From assembly GCF_003966265.1 (NCBI RefSeq), contig NZ_RXNV01000003.1, forward strand, positions 62,001 to 126,000: a stretch of DNA of 64,000 nucleotides. The letters are read 5' to 3'. The position numbers were made by a program, and so were the translations under genes. This DNA is from Shewanella atlantica. Lineage in GTDB: Bacteria; Pseudomonadota; Gammaproteobacteria; Enterobacterales; Shewanellaceae. The first letter of the stretch is position 1. Every line of letters starts with the position of its first letter. Positions 1-8,847 of the stretch are shown here, piece by piece. The notes beneath the pieces were generated by a model. That model was not told where the DNA came from, did no database searches, and worked only from the letters and a program-made list of their open reading frames with translations.

Positions 1-47
1 TCAAAGAGAACTGAGCTTATAAGACCAAACGTTCGAGGAGAAGGCCC

Positions 48-446
48 ATGAAGACGATTATCACATACGGTACATTCGATCTGTTTCACTTCGGCCACGT
101 ACGCCTGTTTCAGCGCCTCAAGTCATTGGGTGACAGACTCATCGTCGGAGTCTCGACCGATGAATTCAACGCTCAAAAAGGCAAGGCGGCATTTTTCAAC
201 TATCAACAAAGGGCCGAGATTGTTGCCGCATGTCGCTATGTCGATCTCGTTATTCCAGAGACGAATTGGCAGCAGAAACAACATGATATTAAAAGCCTAA
301 AGATAGACATTTTCGGAATGGGTAACGACTGGCAGGGCAAATTTGACTCACTTTCCAGCCAATGTCAGGTCATCTATTTAGACAGAACCGGCAATATTTC
401 CACCACGGAAATAAAGAGCAGCCTGGCTTTAGTCCAATCAGTATAA
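48..446 (+). CDS. tagD: Glycerol-3-phosphate cytidylyltransferase (TagD-like)
   Basis: This 132-residue protein is a compact cytidylyltransferase that would make CDP-glycerol from CTP and glycerol-3-phosphate in the cytoplasm. The N-terminus reads TYGTFDLFHFGHVRLF, with the HxGH nucleotide-binding signature (HFGH), and residues 112-121 (DRTGNISTTE) match the family's C-terminal RTxGISTT-type motif. Length is typical of TagD/GCT. A GGAG/GAAGG ribosome site lies just before the ATG. The next gene starts 15 bp downstream and is a CDP-glycerol-dependent transferase, so the two very likely form one operon. Other members of the family use ethanolamine- or sugar-phosphates, but the tagF-like partner favours glycerol phosphate. 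Confidence 0.88.
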   Translation: MKTIITYGTFDLFHFGHVRLFQRLKSLGDRLIVGVSTDEFNAQKGKAAFFNYQQRAEIVAACRYVDLVIPETNWQQKQHDIKSLKIDIFGMGNDWQGKFDSLSSQCQVIYLDRTGNISTTEIKSSLALVQSV

Positions 447-461
447 GAAAGTGAGAAGAAA

Positions 462-1787
462 ATGATGAAGCTGATCACATCGATATTACGAAAAATAATC
501 TACTACTGCTCGGGTTTCAGCCCGAGAATGAATAAGGCGGTATTGGGTAGCTACAAGGATCAGTTTTCAGATAATGCCAAGTATTTATGTCTTCATTGGC
601 AGCAGACCCGATTTATTCGTGCCATCTGGATAAGTGGAGATGCACAGCTTATACAAGAGCTGAAAAAACAGGGTATTGAAACCTATCACCGAAGAAGCCT
701 GCGAGGGCTCTATCATTGCCTGACCGCAAAGTATTATTTTTATAACACCTATATTGGTGACATCAATCAGTATGTCGCCAGGGGGGCGATAAAAACAAAC
801 CTCTGGCATGGCTCACCGCTTAAGAAGATTGAGTTCGACATTGAATCGGGGCCGTTAGCTCACATCTATCATGCTCAGGGACCGCTGGGCCGATTAAGAA
901 ACTCGCTGAAATTCCACCAGCAACATATCACCCCCGATATCATGCTGAGCCCTAGTCCGGTTATCGATCCCCTTTTTTCATCAGCCTTTCGGATCACACC
1001 ACAACAAGTGATACGCAGTGGGAATCCGAGAAGCGACTATTACAAGCGTTACCCCAATCACAAAAAATCCCTGAAGAGCATCTTTAATGTCCATTATAAT
1101 CAGGTGATCTTGTATGTACCGACCTGTCACGACGTTGCACAGACGCAAGGGAATAAGAGCCTGACCTTGAGCCAGAGTCAGATGGACCGCATGTGTCATT
1201 ACGATAAAGGCTTCGACTGGTCGAAACTCTCACAGCAATTACAGAAAAATAACCAACTATTCTTAATTCGCTTTCATCCAAATGAAGCCCATCTGGGCAA
1301 GCGACTCGGCCAGTATCCAAATATCATAGATATCTCCTCTTGGCAGGATGTTTACAGCATCTTGCACGAGGTAGATCTATTAATCACCGACCAATCATCT
1401 CTGTTTATTGATATGCTTTTACATCGCGTACCAATTCTGTTTTACCGCTTCAACCAAAAAGAAGAGTCGACTCAGCTCAGAGAAACTTATGACTATGCAG
1501 AGTGCTTACCCTTAGTTGGAGGTTTTTCAACAGAGTGTAACGCTTCATCCAAGAGTGCCGTACATACATTCCCGGCACTATTGAAGAGGCTAAACAAAGA
1601 GGAGAGTTTCTACATCGACAGCGAAACGGAAAAAGAGTATCGCCTGCTACAACAAATTTACTGGCAGACTGAGGACAGCGACGCCTTCACGACAATAGAA
1701 AATGAAATAATCGGAGCTGACTTTTCCCTCTGTAGGAGCGCGCTTCAGCCGCGAAGCTTTTCTATTGGAAAATCGGATCAGCTTTGA
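462..1787 (+). CDS. CDP-glycerol glycerophosphotransferase family protein (TagB/TagF-like)
   Basis: A 441-residue cytoplasmic or membrane-associated transferase expected to move glycerol-phosphate from CDP-glycerol onto a surface glycan. Family motifs are visible: NLWHGSPLKK near residue 110 and LITDQSSLFIDMLLHRVPI near residue 305, with an RFHPNE segment between them. It pairs with the CDP-glycerol synthase gene just upstream. Teichoic-acid-type genes of this kind occur in Gram-negative capsule and O-antigen loci as well. The last 18 or so residues (from about nt 1731) are encoded by a REP palindrome, so the C-terminal tail is probably not ancestral. The start has an AGAAG ribosome site; an adjacent second ATG is possible. 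Confidence 0.82.
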   Translation: MMKLITSILRKIIYYCSGFSPRMNKAVLGSYKDQFSDNAKYLCLHWQQTRFIRAIWISGDAQLIQELKKQGIETYHRRSLRGLYHCLTAKYYFYNTYIGDINQYVARGAIKTNLWHGSPLKKIEFDIESGPLAHIYHAQGPLGRLRNSLKFHQQHITPDIMLSPSPVIDPLFSSAFRITPQQVIRSGNPRSDYYKRYPNHKKSLKSIFNVHYNQVILYVPTCHDVAQTQGNKSLTLSQSQMDRMCHYDKGFDWSKLSQQLQKNNQLFLIRFHPNEAHLGKRLGQYPNIIDISSWQDVYSILHEVDLLITDQSSLFIDMLLHRVPILFYRFNQKEESTQLRETYDYAECLPLVGGFSTECNASSKSAVHTFPALLKRLNKEESFYIDSETEKEYRLLQQIYWQTEDSDAFTTIENEIIGADFSLCRSALQPRSFSIGKSDQL

Positions 1788-2050
1788 AATATTCACTAAA
1801 CCTTCCCGGCTAAAGCCGGTCTTACACAAAAGACTAATACACTAGCCATTCTGTAGACGCGTGGTTTCGCCGTTGTAGGAGCGCGCTTCAGCCGCGAAGA
1901 TTTTAGCTATAAATTGAATCAGCCGGGAATGTATGTCACAGCCATTCCCGGCTAAAGCCGGTCCTACACAAAAGACAAATACACTAGCCATTCTGCAGAC
2001 GCGTGGTTTCGCCGTTGTAGGAGCGTGCTTTAGCCGCGAAGTTTTTATCA
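1731..2050. repeat. REP cluster between tagF-like gene and rmlA
   Basis: It contains GTAGGAGCGCGCTTCAGCCG-type units starting near 1732, 1876 and 2018, and the reverse-oriented CCGGCTAAAGCCGGTC units near 1809 and 1949. The first unit lies inside the 3' end of the upstream reading frame, and the last runs up to the rmlA stop. No gene is seen here. Confidence 0.9.
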
Positions 2051-2059
2051 AGAGAACCA

Positions 2060-2959
2060 CTACCAGCTAGCTGGGCCTACACGATTATTCGAGTCATCTA
2101 ACAGGCGTAATAGGTATTCGCCATATCCGCTTTTCAACAAAGGTTGCGCTAACGTTTTTAGTTGAACAGCATCAATTAAGCCTAACCGATAAGCGACCTC
2201 CTCCGGGCAATTTACTTTAAGGCCTTGTCGTTTTTCGATTGCTGCGATAAATTGCGTAGCCTCAGACAGAGCATCAGGGGTCCCCGTATCCAACCAGGCA
2301 GTCCCCCTTCCCAAGATTTTTACACTTAACTCGCCAGCTATTAAGTAGTCATTAATAACATCAACGATCTCCAACTCATTGCGAGCCGAAGGTTTAACCT
2401 GTCTTGCAAAGTGAGGGGCTCGGCTATCAAAAAAATACAGACCGGGCATCGCGTATTGAGACTCAGGCTGTTCGGGCTTCTCTTCAATTGAAACAGCTTT
2501 CCCAAATTGGTCGAAAGAGACGACCCCGTAGTCGGTAGGGTTCGCGACGTGATACCCAAATACTGAAGCCCCCTGGCTATTTGAGCTAATATCGACCAAT
2601 AACGTGCTCAACGCATCACCGTAGAATAGGTTATCCCCTAAGATCAACGCACAAGCTTCGCCATTGAGAAATGGTTCTGCAATAATTAAAGCCTCAGCAA
2701 GTCCATTGGGCTTTGCTTGTTCGGCATAGTGGAGGGATATTCCCCACTGATTTCCATCTTTCAATAAGGTTTCAAACAAGGGCTTATCTACAGGCGTACA
2801 AATAAGTAATATTTCCGTGATCCCTGCCTGCATCAGGGTCGATAGCGGGTAATAGATCATAGGCTTATCATAGACAGGAAGCAGCTGTTTACTCACAACC
2901 TGCGTGATTGGAAACAGGCGAGAGCCCGTACCACCCGCTAATATAATACCTTTTCTCAT
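2060..2959 (-). CDS. rmlA: Glucose-1-phosphate thymidylyltransferase
   Basis: A 299-residue nucleotidyltransferase making dTDP-glucose from dTTP and glucose-1-phosphate, the first step to dTDP-rhamnose and related sugars. The N-terminus MRKGIILAGGTGSRLFPITQ is the classic RmlA nucleotide-binding loop, followed by KQLLPVYDKPMIYYPLSTLM and the ALILGDNLFYG metal-site strand. I chose the ATG at 2959 because the signature begins there; an in-frame start 57 bp upstream would add a tail with no family match. Unusually, no rmlB, rmlC or rmlD gene is adjacent in this window: the gene stands alone between REP clusters. It could feed another locus outside the window. Confidence 0.93.
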   Translation of the reverse strand: MRKGIILAGGTGSRLFPITQVVSKQLLPVYDKPMIYYPLSTLMQAGITEILLICTPVDKPLFETLLKDGNQWGISLHYAEQAKPNGLAEALIIAEPFLNGEACALILGDNLFYGDALSTLLVDISSNSQGASVFGYHVANPTDYGVVSFDQFGKAVSIEEKPEQPESQYAMPGLYFFDSRAPHFARQVKPSARNELEIVDVINDYLIAGELSVKILGRGTAWLDTGTPDALSEATQFIAAIEKRQGLKVNCPEEVAYRLGLIDAVQLKTLAQPLLKSGYGEYLLRLLDDSNNRVGPASW

Positions 2960-3046
2960 CACTGCTGTTTTCTTAAAAGAGATTACTGCGAAGTGTACCG
3001 TTAAAAGTAAGGGCAATCAAAGTGGTGACGCCAGCCATCACCAACC

Positions 3047-3382
3047 TCTGTAGCAGCGTGATTCAGCCGCGAAGCTTTTGACCGTGTTTGTATCACCGTT
3101 CCCGGCTAAAGCCGGTCCTACACAATAGACAAATACCCTGTTCCCTTTATAGGAGCGTGCTTCAGCCGCGAAGTTTTGAACCGTGTTTGTATCACCGTTC
3201 CCGGCTAAAGCCGGTCCTACACAATCGACAAATACCCTGTTCCCTTTGTAGGAGTGTTCTTCAGCCGCGAGCTTTTGGCCTTGCTTGTATCATCATTCCC
3301 GGATAAAGCCGGTCCTACACAATCAAACAATTCGCAACCTTCGTTGTAGGAGCGCGCTTCAGCCGCGAAGCTTTTAGCAAAA
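3047..3382. repeat. REP cluster upstream of the RAYT gene
   Basis: Alternating forward GTAGGAGCG and reverse CCGGCTAAAGCCGGTCCTAC palindromes with an approximately 92-bp pair spacing. Plus-frame translations here give the recurring nonsense peptide RSVLQPRSF and are not genes. The stretch 3383-3480 is A+T rich and leads into the RAYT gene. Confidence 0.9.
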
Positions 3383-3480
3383 GAAAGACCTGATTATTTC
3401 CAAACAATATTTCAAATAATCAATTCTTTAAACTAAAGTAACTCTTACAACTGTAAATCAGAATCTAGAAGGAACTAGTG

Positions 3481-3933
3481 ATGAAACATGCAAAGGACTT
3501 AAGAGTTGGAAGGTATAGTAAAGACAATAACTATTATTTTGTGACAGCGAATACAGATAACAGAGAGCCACTTTTCCTCGATTTTTTCTGCGCTCGCATT
3601 GTCATTAATAATCTAAAACAAACTGACGAGCTAGAGATCACCAACACGATAGGGTTTGTTTTGATGCCTGACCATCTTCACTGGCTATTTCAATTAAACG
3701 AGACATCTGATTTAAGTTATGCAATAGGCTCAACTAAAGGCCGGAGTGCGAAGCAGATTAATGCACAATTAAATAGAGATAAGAAGGTGTGGCAGCCTGG
3801 TTTTTACGACCATAACCTTAGAGAAAATGAAGATATTAAACAGATAATGCGATATATAGCCGCTAACCCACTAAGGGCTAACATTGTCAAAAATATTGGG
3901 CAATATTCTCATTGGGACTGTATTTACCTTTGA
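3481..3933 (+). CDS. REP-associated tyrosine transposase (RAYT, TnpA_REP family)
   Basis: A 150-residue HUH-type single-strand nuclease related to IS200/IS605 transposases. Visible signatures are MPDHLHWLF (the HUH pair is His65 and His67), VWQPGFYDHNLRENED at 103-118, and RYIAANPLRA at 124-133, the usual C-terminal block with a candidate nucleophile tyrosine. Members of this family bind and cleave REP hairpins beginning with a GTAG tetranucleotide, exactly the 5' end of the repeats here. The gene is flanked by REP elements on both sides (last upstream unit near 3345, first downstream near 3968). AGAAGGA at 3467-3473 lies 7 nt before the ATG and supports this start over the overlapping GTG at 3478. 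It appears intact. Confidence 0.9.
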   Translation: MKHAKDLRVGRYSKDNNYYFVTANTDNREPLFLDFFCARIVINNLKQTDELEITNTIGFVLMPDHLHWLFQLNETSDLSYAIGSTKGRSAKQINAQLNRDKKVWQPGFYDHNLRENEDIKQIMRYIAANPLRANIVKNIGQYSHWDCIYL

Positions 3934-3959
3934 TGCCTACAGGGATAATTTTTTCCTGA

Positions 3960-4286
3960 GCATTATTCCCGGCTAAAGCCGGTCCTACACAAGAAACAAT
4001 ACTCCCTCCTTCGTAGGAGCGTGCTTTAGCCGCGAATTTTTACCTGTATTCTTATAATCTTTCCCGGCTGAAGCCGGTTCCACACACAGATAAATACTCT
4101 GTCCCCTTTGTAGGAGCGCGCTTTAGCCGCGAAGCTTTTGACCGTGTTTGTGTCATCATTCCCGGCTAAAGCCGGTCCTACACAACAGATACATACTCAG
4201 CTCCCTTTGTAGGAGCGTGCTTCAGCCGCGAAGCTTTTGACCGTGTTTGTATCATCTTTCCCGGCTAAAGCCGGTCATACATTAAA
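3960..4286. repeat. REP cluster downstream of the RAYT gene
   Basis: Three forward GTAGGAGCG units (near 4013, 4110, 4210) alternate with four reverse CCGGCTAAAGCCGGTC-type units (near 3970, 4062, 4163, 4261). The last touches the 3' end of the DHH phosphoesterase gene on the minus strand. No other gene is seen in this stretch. Confidence 0.9.
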
Positions 4287-4287
4287 A

Positions 4288-5253
4288 TTAATAAAACGCT
4301 TCCACGGCTTGTATAAAGTCATTAATCAGCTCTTTGGGCAAGGCATTGATACCCGCTGCGGCAGCCCTGCCTCCCCCCGTTTCGAATTGACTGCAGATAT
4401 CACCCGCACCTTGCTTATTTAACAGAGGCGCACGTAGAGAAACTGTAAAGGTACCGTCGCTGTTTTCAGTTAATACCCCATGTGCAGATTTTGGACTTTG
4501 ATTGGCAAGCAGGTTGCCATAGACACCGCTGATCCGCCTTGCCCATGGCTCATTGGGGAGTTCAAACAGTGAGAGCTTGTCACTCTGATGATCAGACTTT
4601 ATCGCTAACGCATTATCCATATCTTCTTGATATGCTTTTTGAAGCCGATAAAAAGGCGAGCTGTTATTGGCAAATACATCGAATGGACAGGGATACTCGA
4701 GCAGCGCTCGGTAAAGCGTAGCTGGATGAAAGTGTAGATCTTCAGTTGCTGCACCGTAGCCATTGTAATTAATTAAGGTGCCTAACTCTTTCAGTTGCTC
4801 AGACTGCTCAACAGATAAGCCTGCCGCCTTTGAAAGTTGATCGCCTTTAGCAATCAAGTTATCACCATAGGCCGCCGTGATGGCCCAATAGTGAAACTCT
4901 CCGTTTAAGACTCCATCCACAATTAAAGCGGTACAGGTGTTGGCATCCAGATCGATATGCGCATCTAAGTGCTTACTAACCGGTATGTCACCTGCTCTAT
5001 GATGATCGACATAAAAAACATCGGTTCCACCATCGAGGGCTTTCACTAAACCAGATCTGTTTTTCTCCATAGAAATATCGAGCACGGTGATCTTATCAGT
5101 CTTAGAAAGGCCAACTTTTTCAGTCAGCTTCTCGAGCAAGCCAATATCCCGCTTAACGCCGGTCACCAGCTCGCTCTCGATAGGGTTTGCTAAGCGAAGC
5201 TGCAGCAATGAAATAATGCCATCGGCATCACCATTAAAAATATCGTAGTTCAT
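4288..5253 (-). CDS. DHH/DHHA1-type phosphoesterase family protein
   Basis: A 321-residue cytoplasmic protein of the DHH superfamily (RecJ, NrnA, c-di-AMP and oligonucleotide phosphodiesterases). The N-terminus FNGDADGIISLLQL carries the DxDG metal motif (Asp9, Asp11), the DHH triad is YVDHHRAGD at 82-90, and the C-terminal GGGRAAAAGINAL near residue 300 is the DHHA1 substrate-binding GGGH-like loop, here with Arg in place of His. Substrate cannot be told from sequence; small nucleotides or oligonucleotides are likely. An AGGA ribosome site sits 7 nt before the ATG. The stop codon abuts a REP cluster. Confidence 0.8.
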   Translation of the reverse strand: MNYDIFNGDADGIISLLQLRLANPIESELVTGVKRDIGLLEKLTEKVGLSKTDKITVLDISMEKNRSGLVKALDGGTDVFYVDHHRAGDIPVSKHLDAHIDLDANTCTALIVDGVLNGEFHYWAITAAYGDNLIAKGDQLSKAAGLSVEQSEQLKELGTLINYNGYGAATEDLHFHPATLYRALLEYPCPFDVFANNSSPFYRLQKAYQEDMDNALAIKSDHQSDKLSLFELPNEPWARRISGVYGNLLANQSPKSAHGVLTENSDGTFTVSLRAPLLNKQGAGDICSQFETGGGRAAAAGINALPKELINDFIQAVEAFY

Positions 5254-5329
5254 GAATATCCTATATAGAAGTCAGAAGGCTCAAGATGAAGCTAAGAAAG
5301 TTTCGAGTCGCGAGCTAAAGAAAAAGACA

Positions 5330-5600
5330 CTGGATCCTGAAACGAGTTCAGGATGACGGTTCCCGGCTAAAGCCGGTCCTACACAATCAACAGATCACAA
5401 CTTTCGTTGTAGGAGCGTGCTTCAGCCGCGAAGCTTTTAAGCTACGAGTCTTGGCCCTGTTTGTATCATCATTCCCGGCTAAAGCCGGTCCTACACAATC
5501 AACAGCTCACAACCTTCGTTGTAGGAGCGTGCTTCAGCCGCGAATTTTTTGGCCCTGTCTGTATCATCCTTCCCGCCTAAAGCCGGTCCTACAAATATCT
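5330..5600. repeat. REP cluster between cysC and the DHH gene
   Basis: It begins with a short inverted repeat (ATCCTGAA ... TTCAGGAT, 5335-5355), then three reverse CCGGCTAAAGCCGGTC-type units (near 5364, 5476, 5574) and two forward GTAGGAGCGTGCTTCAGCCG units (near 5409, 5521). No gene is seen in 5254-5610. Confidence 0.88.
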
Positions 5601-5610
5601 AAAGCCAGCC

Positions 5611-6282
5611 CTAAACTTTGATATATCCATTCTCTTTCAGATAATCGACCACTTGCAATGCACAGGCTTCAATAGACTGCTCAGCGGTCTTAACATGCAC
5701 TTCAGGGTTAATTGGCTGTTCATAGGCCGAATCAATACCGGTAAAGTTTTTAATCTCACCGGCGCGAGCCTTCTTATACAGACCTTTAGGATCGCGCTGC
5801 TCACACACTTCGATGGGAGTGTCGATATAGACTTCGATAAACTGACTATTGCTATGCTGACTATTACTATACTGACTGTCATTAAGCTGAGCTCGCACGC
5901 TAGCTCTGTCTTCTACAAAGGGAGAGATAAAGGCGGTAGAGACCAGCAAACCGGCATCGACAAACAGCTTAGAGACTTCGCCTATCCGGCGAATATTCTC
6001 AACCCGATCGGTATCTGAAAAACCAAGATCGCCATTTAGACCATGACGAACATTGTCACCGTCAAGCACATAAGTTTTACATCCTAAGTCGTGCAGCATT
6101 TTATCTACGGCATTAGCGACAGTCGACTTTCCCGAACCGCTCAAGCCGGTAAACCAGAGTACTGCCGGGGCGTGACCGTTGGCAGCCTCACGCTGGGCAT
6201 GAGACACACTAGCAAGATGCCAGACTACATCGGAAGATTTATCTCCCGCCACATCTACAACTCTATATTTTTCTTGTGTCAT
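5611..6282 (-). CDS. cysC: Adenylylsulfate kinase
   Basis: A 223-residue APS kinase that phosphorylates adenylylsulfate to PAPS for sulfate reduction. The Walker A loop GLSGSGKS is at 46-53, followed by [19 protein letters not shown] (APS site) and the lid region [21 protein letters not shown]. It is slightly longer than the usual roughly 200 residues because of a Ser/Gln/Asn-rich insertion near 134-147 with imperfect 15-nt direct repeats. It is the last member of the cysD-cysN-SLC13-cysC cluster, although a 741-bp REP array separates it from the permease gene. Confidence 0.95.
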   Translation of the reverse strand: MTQEKYRVVDVAGDKSSDVVWHLASVSHAQREAANGHAPAVLWFTGLSGSGKSTVANAVDKMLHDLGCKTYVLDGDNVRHGLNGDLGFSDTDRVENIRRIGEVSKLFVDAGLLVSTAFISPFVEDRASVRAQLNDSQYSNSQHSNSQFIEVYIDTPIEVCEQRDPKGLYKKARAGEIKNFTGIDSAYEQPINPEVHVKTAEQSIEACALQVVDYLKENGYIKV

Positions 6283-6300
6283 TTCCTGTCCATTTTAATT

Positions 6301-7019
6301 ATTCCCGGCTAAAGCCGGTCCTACACAATCAAACAATTCGCAGCCTTCGTTGTAGGAGCGTGCTTCAGCCGCGAAGCTTTTGACCCTGTCTGTATCATCA
6401 TTCCCAGCTAAAGCCAGTCCTACACAATCAAACTATTCGCAGCCTTCGTTGTAGGAGCGCGCTTCAGCCGCGAAGCTTTTGGCCGTGTTTGTATCATCAT
6501 TCCCGGCTGAAGCCGGTCCTACACAATCAAACTATTCGCAACCTTCGTTGTAGGAGCGTGCTTCAGGCGCGAAGCTTTTGGCCCTGTCTGTATCATCCTA
6601 CCCGGCTAAAGCCGGTCCTGCACAATCAAACTATTCGCAGCCTTCGTTGTAGGAACGTGCTTCAGCCGCGAAGCTTTTGACCCTGTCTGTATCATCATTC
6701 CCGGCTAAAGCCGGTCCTACACAATCAAACTATTCGCAACCTTCGTTGTAGGAGCGCGCTTCAGCCGCGAAGCTTTTGACCCTGTCTGTATCATCATTCC
6801 CGGCTAAAGCCGGTCCTACACAATCAAACTATTCGCAACCTTCGTTGTAGGAGCGCGCTTCAGCCGCGAAGCTTTTGGCCCTGTCTGTATCATCATTCCC
6901 GGCTAAAGCCGGTCCTACACAATCAAACAACCCGCAACCTTCGTTGTCGGAGCGCGCTTTAGCCGCGAAGCTTTGGCCGTGTTTGTATCATCATTCCTGG
7001 CTTTAGCCAGTCCTACAAA
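6301..7019. repeat. Seven-copy, exact 99-bp tandem REP array
   Basis: Forward REP heads start at 6351, 6450, 6549, 6648, 6747, 6846 and 6945, a constant 99-bp period. Each unit holds one forward GTAGGAGCGxGCTTCAGCCG palindrome, a linker (CTTTTGRCCSTGTYTGTATC), one reverse CCGGCTAAAGCCGGTC palindrome and a second linker. Units differ by only a few substitutions, so they were copied as a block. No gene is present between cysC and the permease gene. Confidence 0.95.
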
Positions 7020-7023
7020 CATC

Positions 7024-8751
7024 CTAAAACGGAAAAAATATCGGCACTGTCGTTAATACGATAACGGCATACACCAGACTGACGGGTAGGCCTATTTTGA
7101 TAAAATCCATCAACCGATACTGGCCAGCATTGTAGACCATCAAGTTTGTCTGGTATCCGTAGGGGCTGATAAAACTACCGCTGGCGGCAAAAGCTACTGT
7201 CATAACGAAAGGTAAGATATCAACCCCAAAACCTAATGCAATACTGTAAGCGATGGGAAACATTAGCGCAGCAGCGGCGTTGTTAGTCACTAATTCAGTC
7301 AACAACCAGGTCATCAGGTAAACCAAAATCAAGGCCAGATAGAGGTGTTCCCTATCCGTGACCCCATTCACCCAATGGGCTAACAGCTCAACGACGCCGG
7401 TATTAACTAAGGCATGAGATAGCAGGATTGCCGAAGAGACAATAAGCCAGATATCGACAGGAAAGCGACGAACGACCTCGTTCACATTGAGGCATTGACT
7501 GAAGATCAGCACGCCCAAGAGCAACATTAACCCCTGCAGCATCTCAATGACTCCGGTCGCCGCCAAGGCAATAGTTAACACGAAACCACCGATGGAGAGC
7601 CAGGCTTTATGGCCATTAATACGGGTTTCGGGCTCGACGCCGCTGATGACAATGAAGTTTTTACTGATGTTTCTACGAGACTTAAAATCCTCACCCACGG
7701 CTAACATCAAGAAGTCACCGGCCTTAATGACCACTTCACCTAACTTGCCCGATACCTCTTCACCATCACGCCTAATCGCAACCACGGCTGCATCGAACAG
7801 CGCCCTGAAACCAGCGCCCTTTAACGTTTTACCTATCAGTACACTCTCTTGTTTAACAACGACTTCGGTCAGGTTCGAATCTAATAGTCCATTTTTCTCG
7901 GCGAACATCTCGAGTCCTGAGAACTGACTCAGTTGCATTACCTTAGTTATATCTCCGCTGAAGATAAGCCTGTCATCGCATTGTAGAACTTCTGTAGGCG
8001 TCACAGGGCTGATTAAACGCCCACTTCGTACCACTTCAACCAAAAATAAAGACTCGAGATGCCTTAAGCCATTATCTTCCACCGAACGGCCGATTAATTC
8101 GGATCCAACGACCACTTTCGCATCGATGAAATAGCCTTTCGAGCAGGTCTCTTTATGCTCAATTTCAGGGAGCCAACGAGAGGCCACTCTTAACACTAAG
8201 CCACAAGCCAATACCAATATCGCACCGACAGCAGTGAACGAGAAAAAACTCAGCGACTGCCCCTGCGCATCGATATAGAGACTGTTCACAATCAAGTTGG
8301 TGGAGGTACCGATTAGAGTTAGTGTTCCACCCAAGATCGCGGCATAGGAGAGAGGCAGTAATAACTTACTGGCAAAGTGATGGGGATTATTGCGAATGGG
8401 CGAAAGCAAGGTCGCCACCACGGCGGTATTATTCAGCAGAGCCGAGCTCAAGGCTGTAATGCCGAACAAGCGTAACCAGGTGGAGTTGTAACTATTCACT
8501 ATCACTTTAGAGGCGATGACACGCAGGAGCCGTGTCTTTTCCAGCGCAAAAGAACACAAGATAAGGAGTACCAAGGTGACGAGTCCTGGATTGGACATAC
8601 TCGAAAGTAACTGCTCTCTCGAGACCAGATTCAACCCGACCAAGGCTAACAGCGCCACACCAAACACAACGGCCGGTCGACTCTGAAACCGGATAAGTCC
8701 CACAATCGTCGCGAGAAATATTCCGATAGTTAAATAAGCATCTAGAGACAT
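7024..8751 (-). CDS. SLC13-family permease with two RCK_C (TrkA-C) domains, probable sulfate transporter
   Basis: A 575-residue inner-membrane protein. Two hydrophobic bundles (about residues 1-190 and 385-575) surround a central soluble part with two TrkA-C-like domains (about 205-290 and 295-375). DASS/SLC13 signatures appear twice: SSALLNNTAVVATLLSP with GTSTNLIVN in the first half, and TNNAAAALMFPIA with SPYGYQTNLMVY in the second. The position between cysN and cysC argues for sulfate or a related oxyanion as substrate, with sodium coupling inferred from the family. An AGGAAAC ribosome site precedes the ATG. TrkA-C domains usually regulate transport by binding a ligand; the ligand is unknown. 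Confidence 0.87.
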   Translation of the reverse strand: MSLDAYLTIGIFLATIVGLIRFQSRPAVVFGVALLALVGLNLVSREQLLSSMSNPGLVTLVLLILCSFALEKTRLLRVIASKVIVNSYNSTWLRLFGITALSSALLNNTAVVATLLSPIRNNPHHFASKLLLPLSYAAILGGTLTLIGTSTNLIVNSLYIDAQGQSLSFFSFTAVGAILVLACGLVLRVASRWLPEIEHKETCSKGYFIDAKVVVGSELIGRSVEDNGLRHLESLFLVEVVRSGRLISPVTPTEVLQCDDRLIFSGDITKVMQLSQFSGLEMFAEKNGLLDSNLTEVVVKQESVLIGKTLKGAGFRALFDAAVVAIRRDGEEVSGKLGEVVIKAGDFLMLAVGEDFKSRRNISKNFIVISGVEPETRINGHKAWLSIGGFVLTIALAATGVIEMLQGLMLLLGVLIFSQCLNVNEVVRRFPVDIWLIVSSAILLSHALVNTGVVELLAHWVNGVTDREHLYLALILVYLMTWLLTELVTNNAAAALMFPIAYSIALGFGVDILPFVMTVAFAASGSFISPYGYQTNLMVYNAGQYRLMDFIKIGLPVSLVYAVIVLTTVPIFFPF

Positions 8752-8769
8752 AGTTTCCTAATCTTTTCA

Positions 8770-8840
8770 ATGTAGGACCGGCTTTAGCCGGGAACATAGA
8801 TTCAGTCAAAAGATTCGGGGCTAAAGCCCCTCCTACAATA
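8770..8840. repeat. REP pair of two stem types between cysN and the permease gene
   Basis: It holds GTAGGACCGGCTTTAGCCGG (near 8772) facing a reverse unit of the rarer type, GGGGCTAAAGCCCCTCCTAC (near 8817). The second stem is GGGGCT/AGCCCC instead of CCGGCT/AGCCGG. The cysN stop codon is only a few bases beyond. Confidence 0.85.
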
Positions 8841-8847
8841 AACAGCT

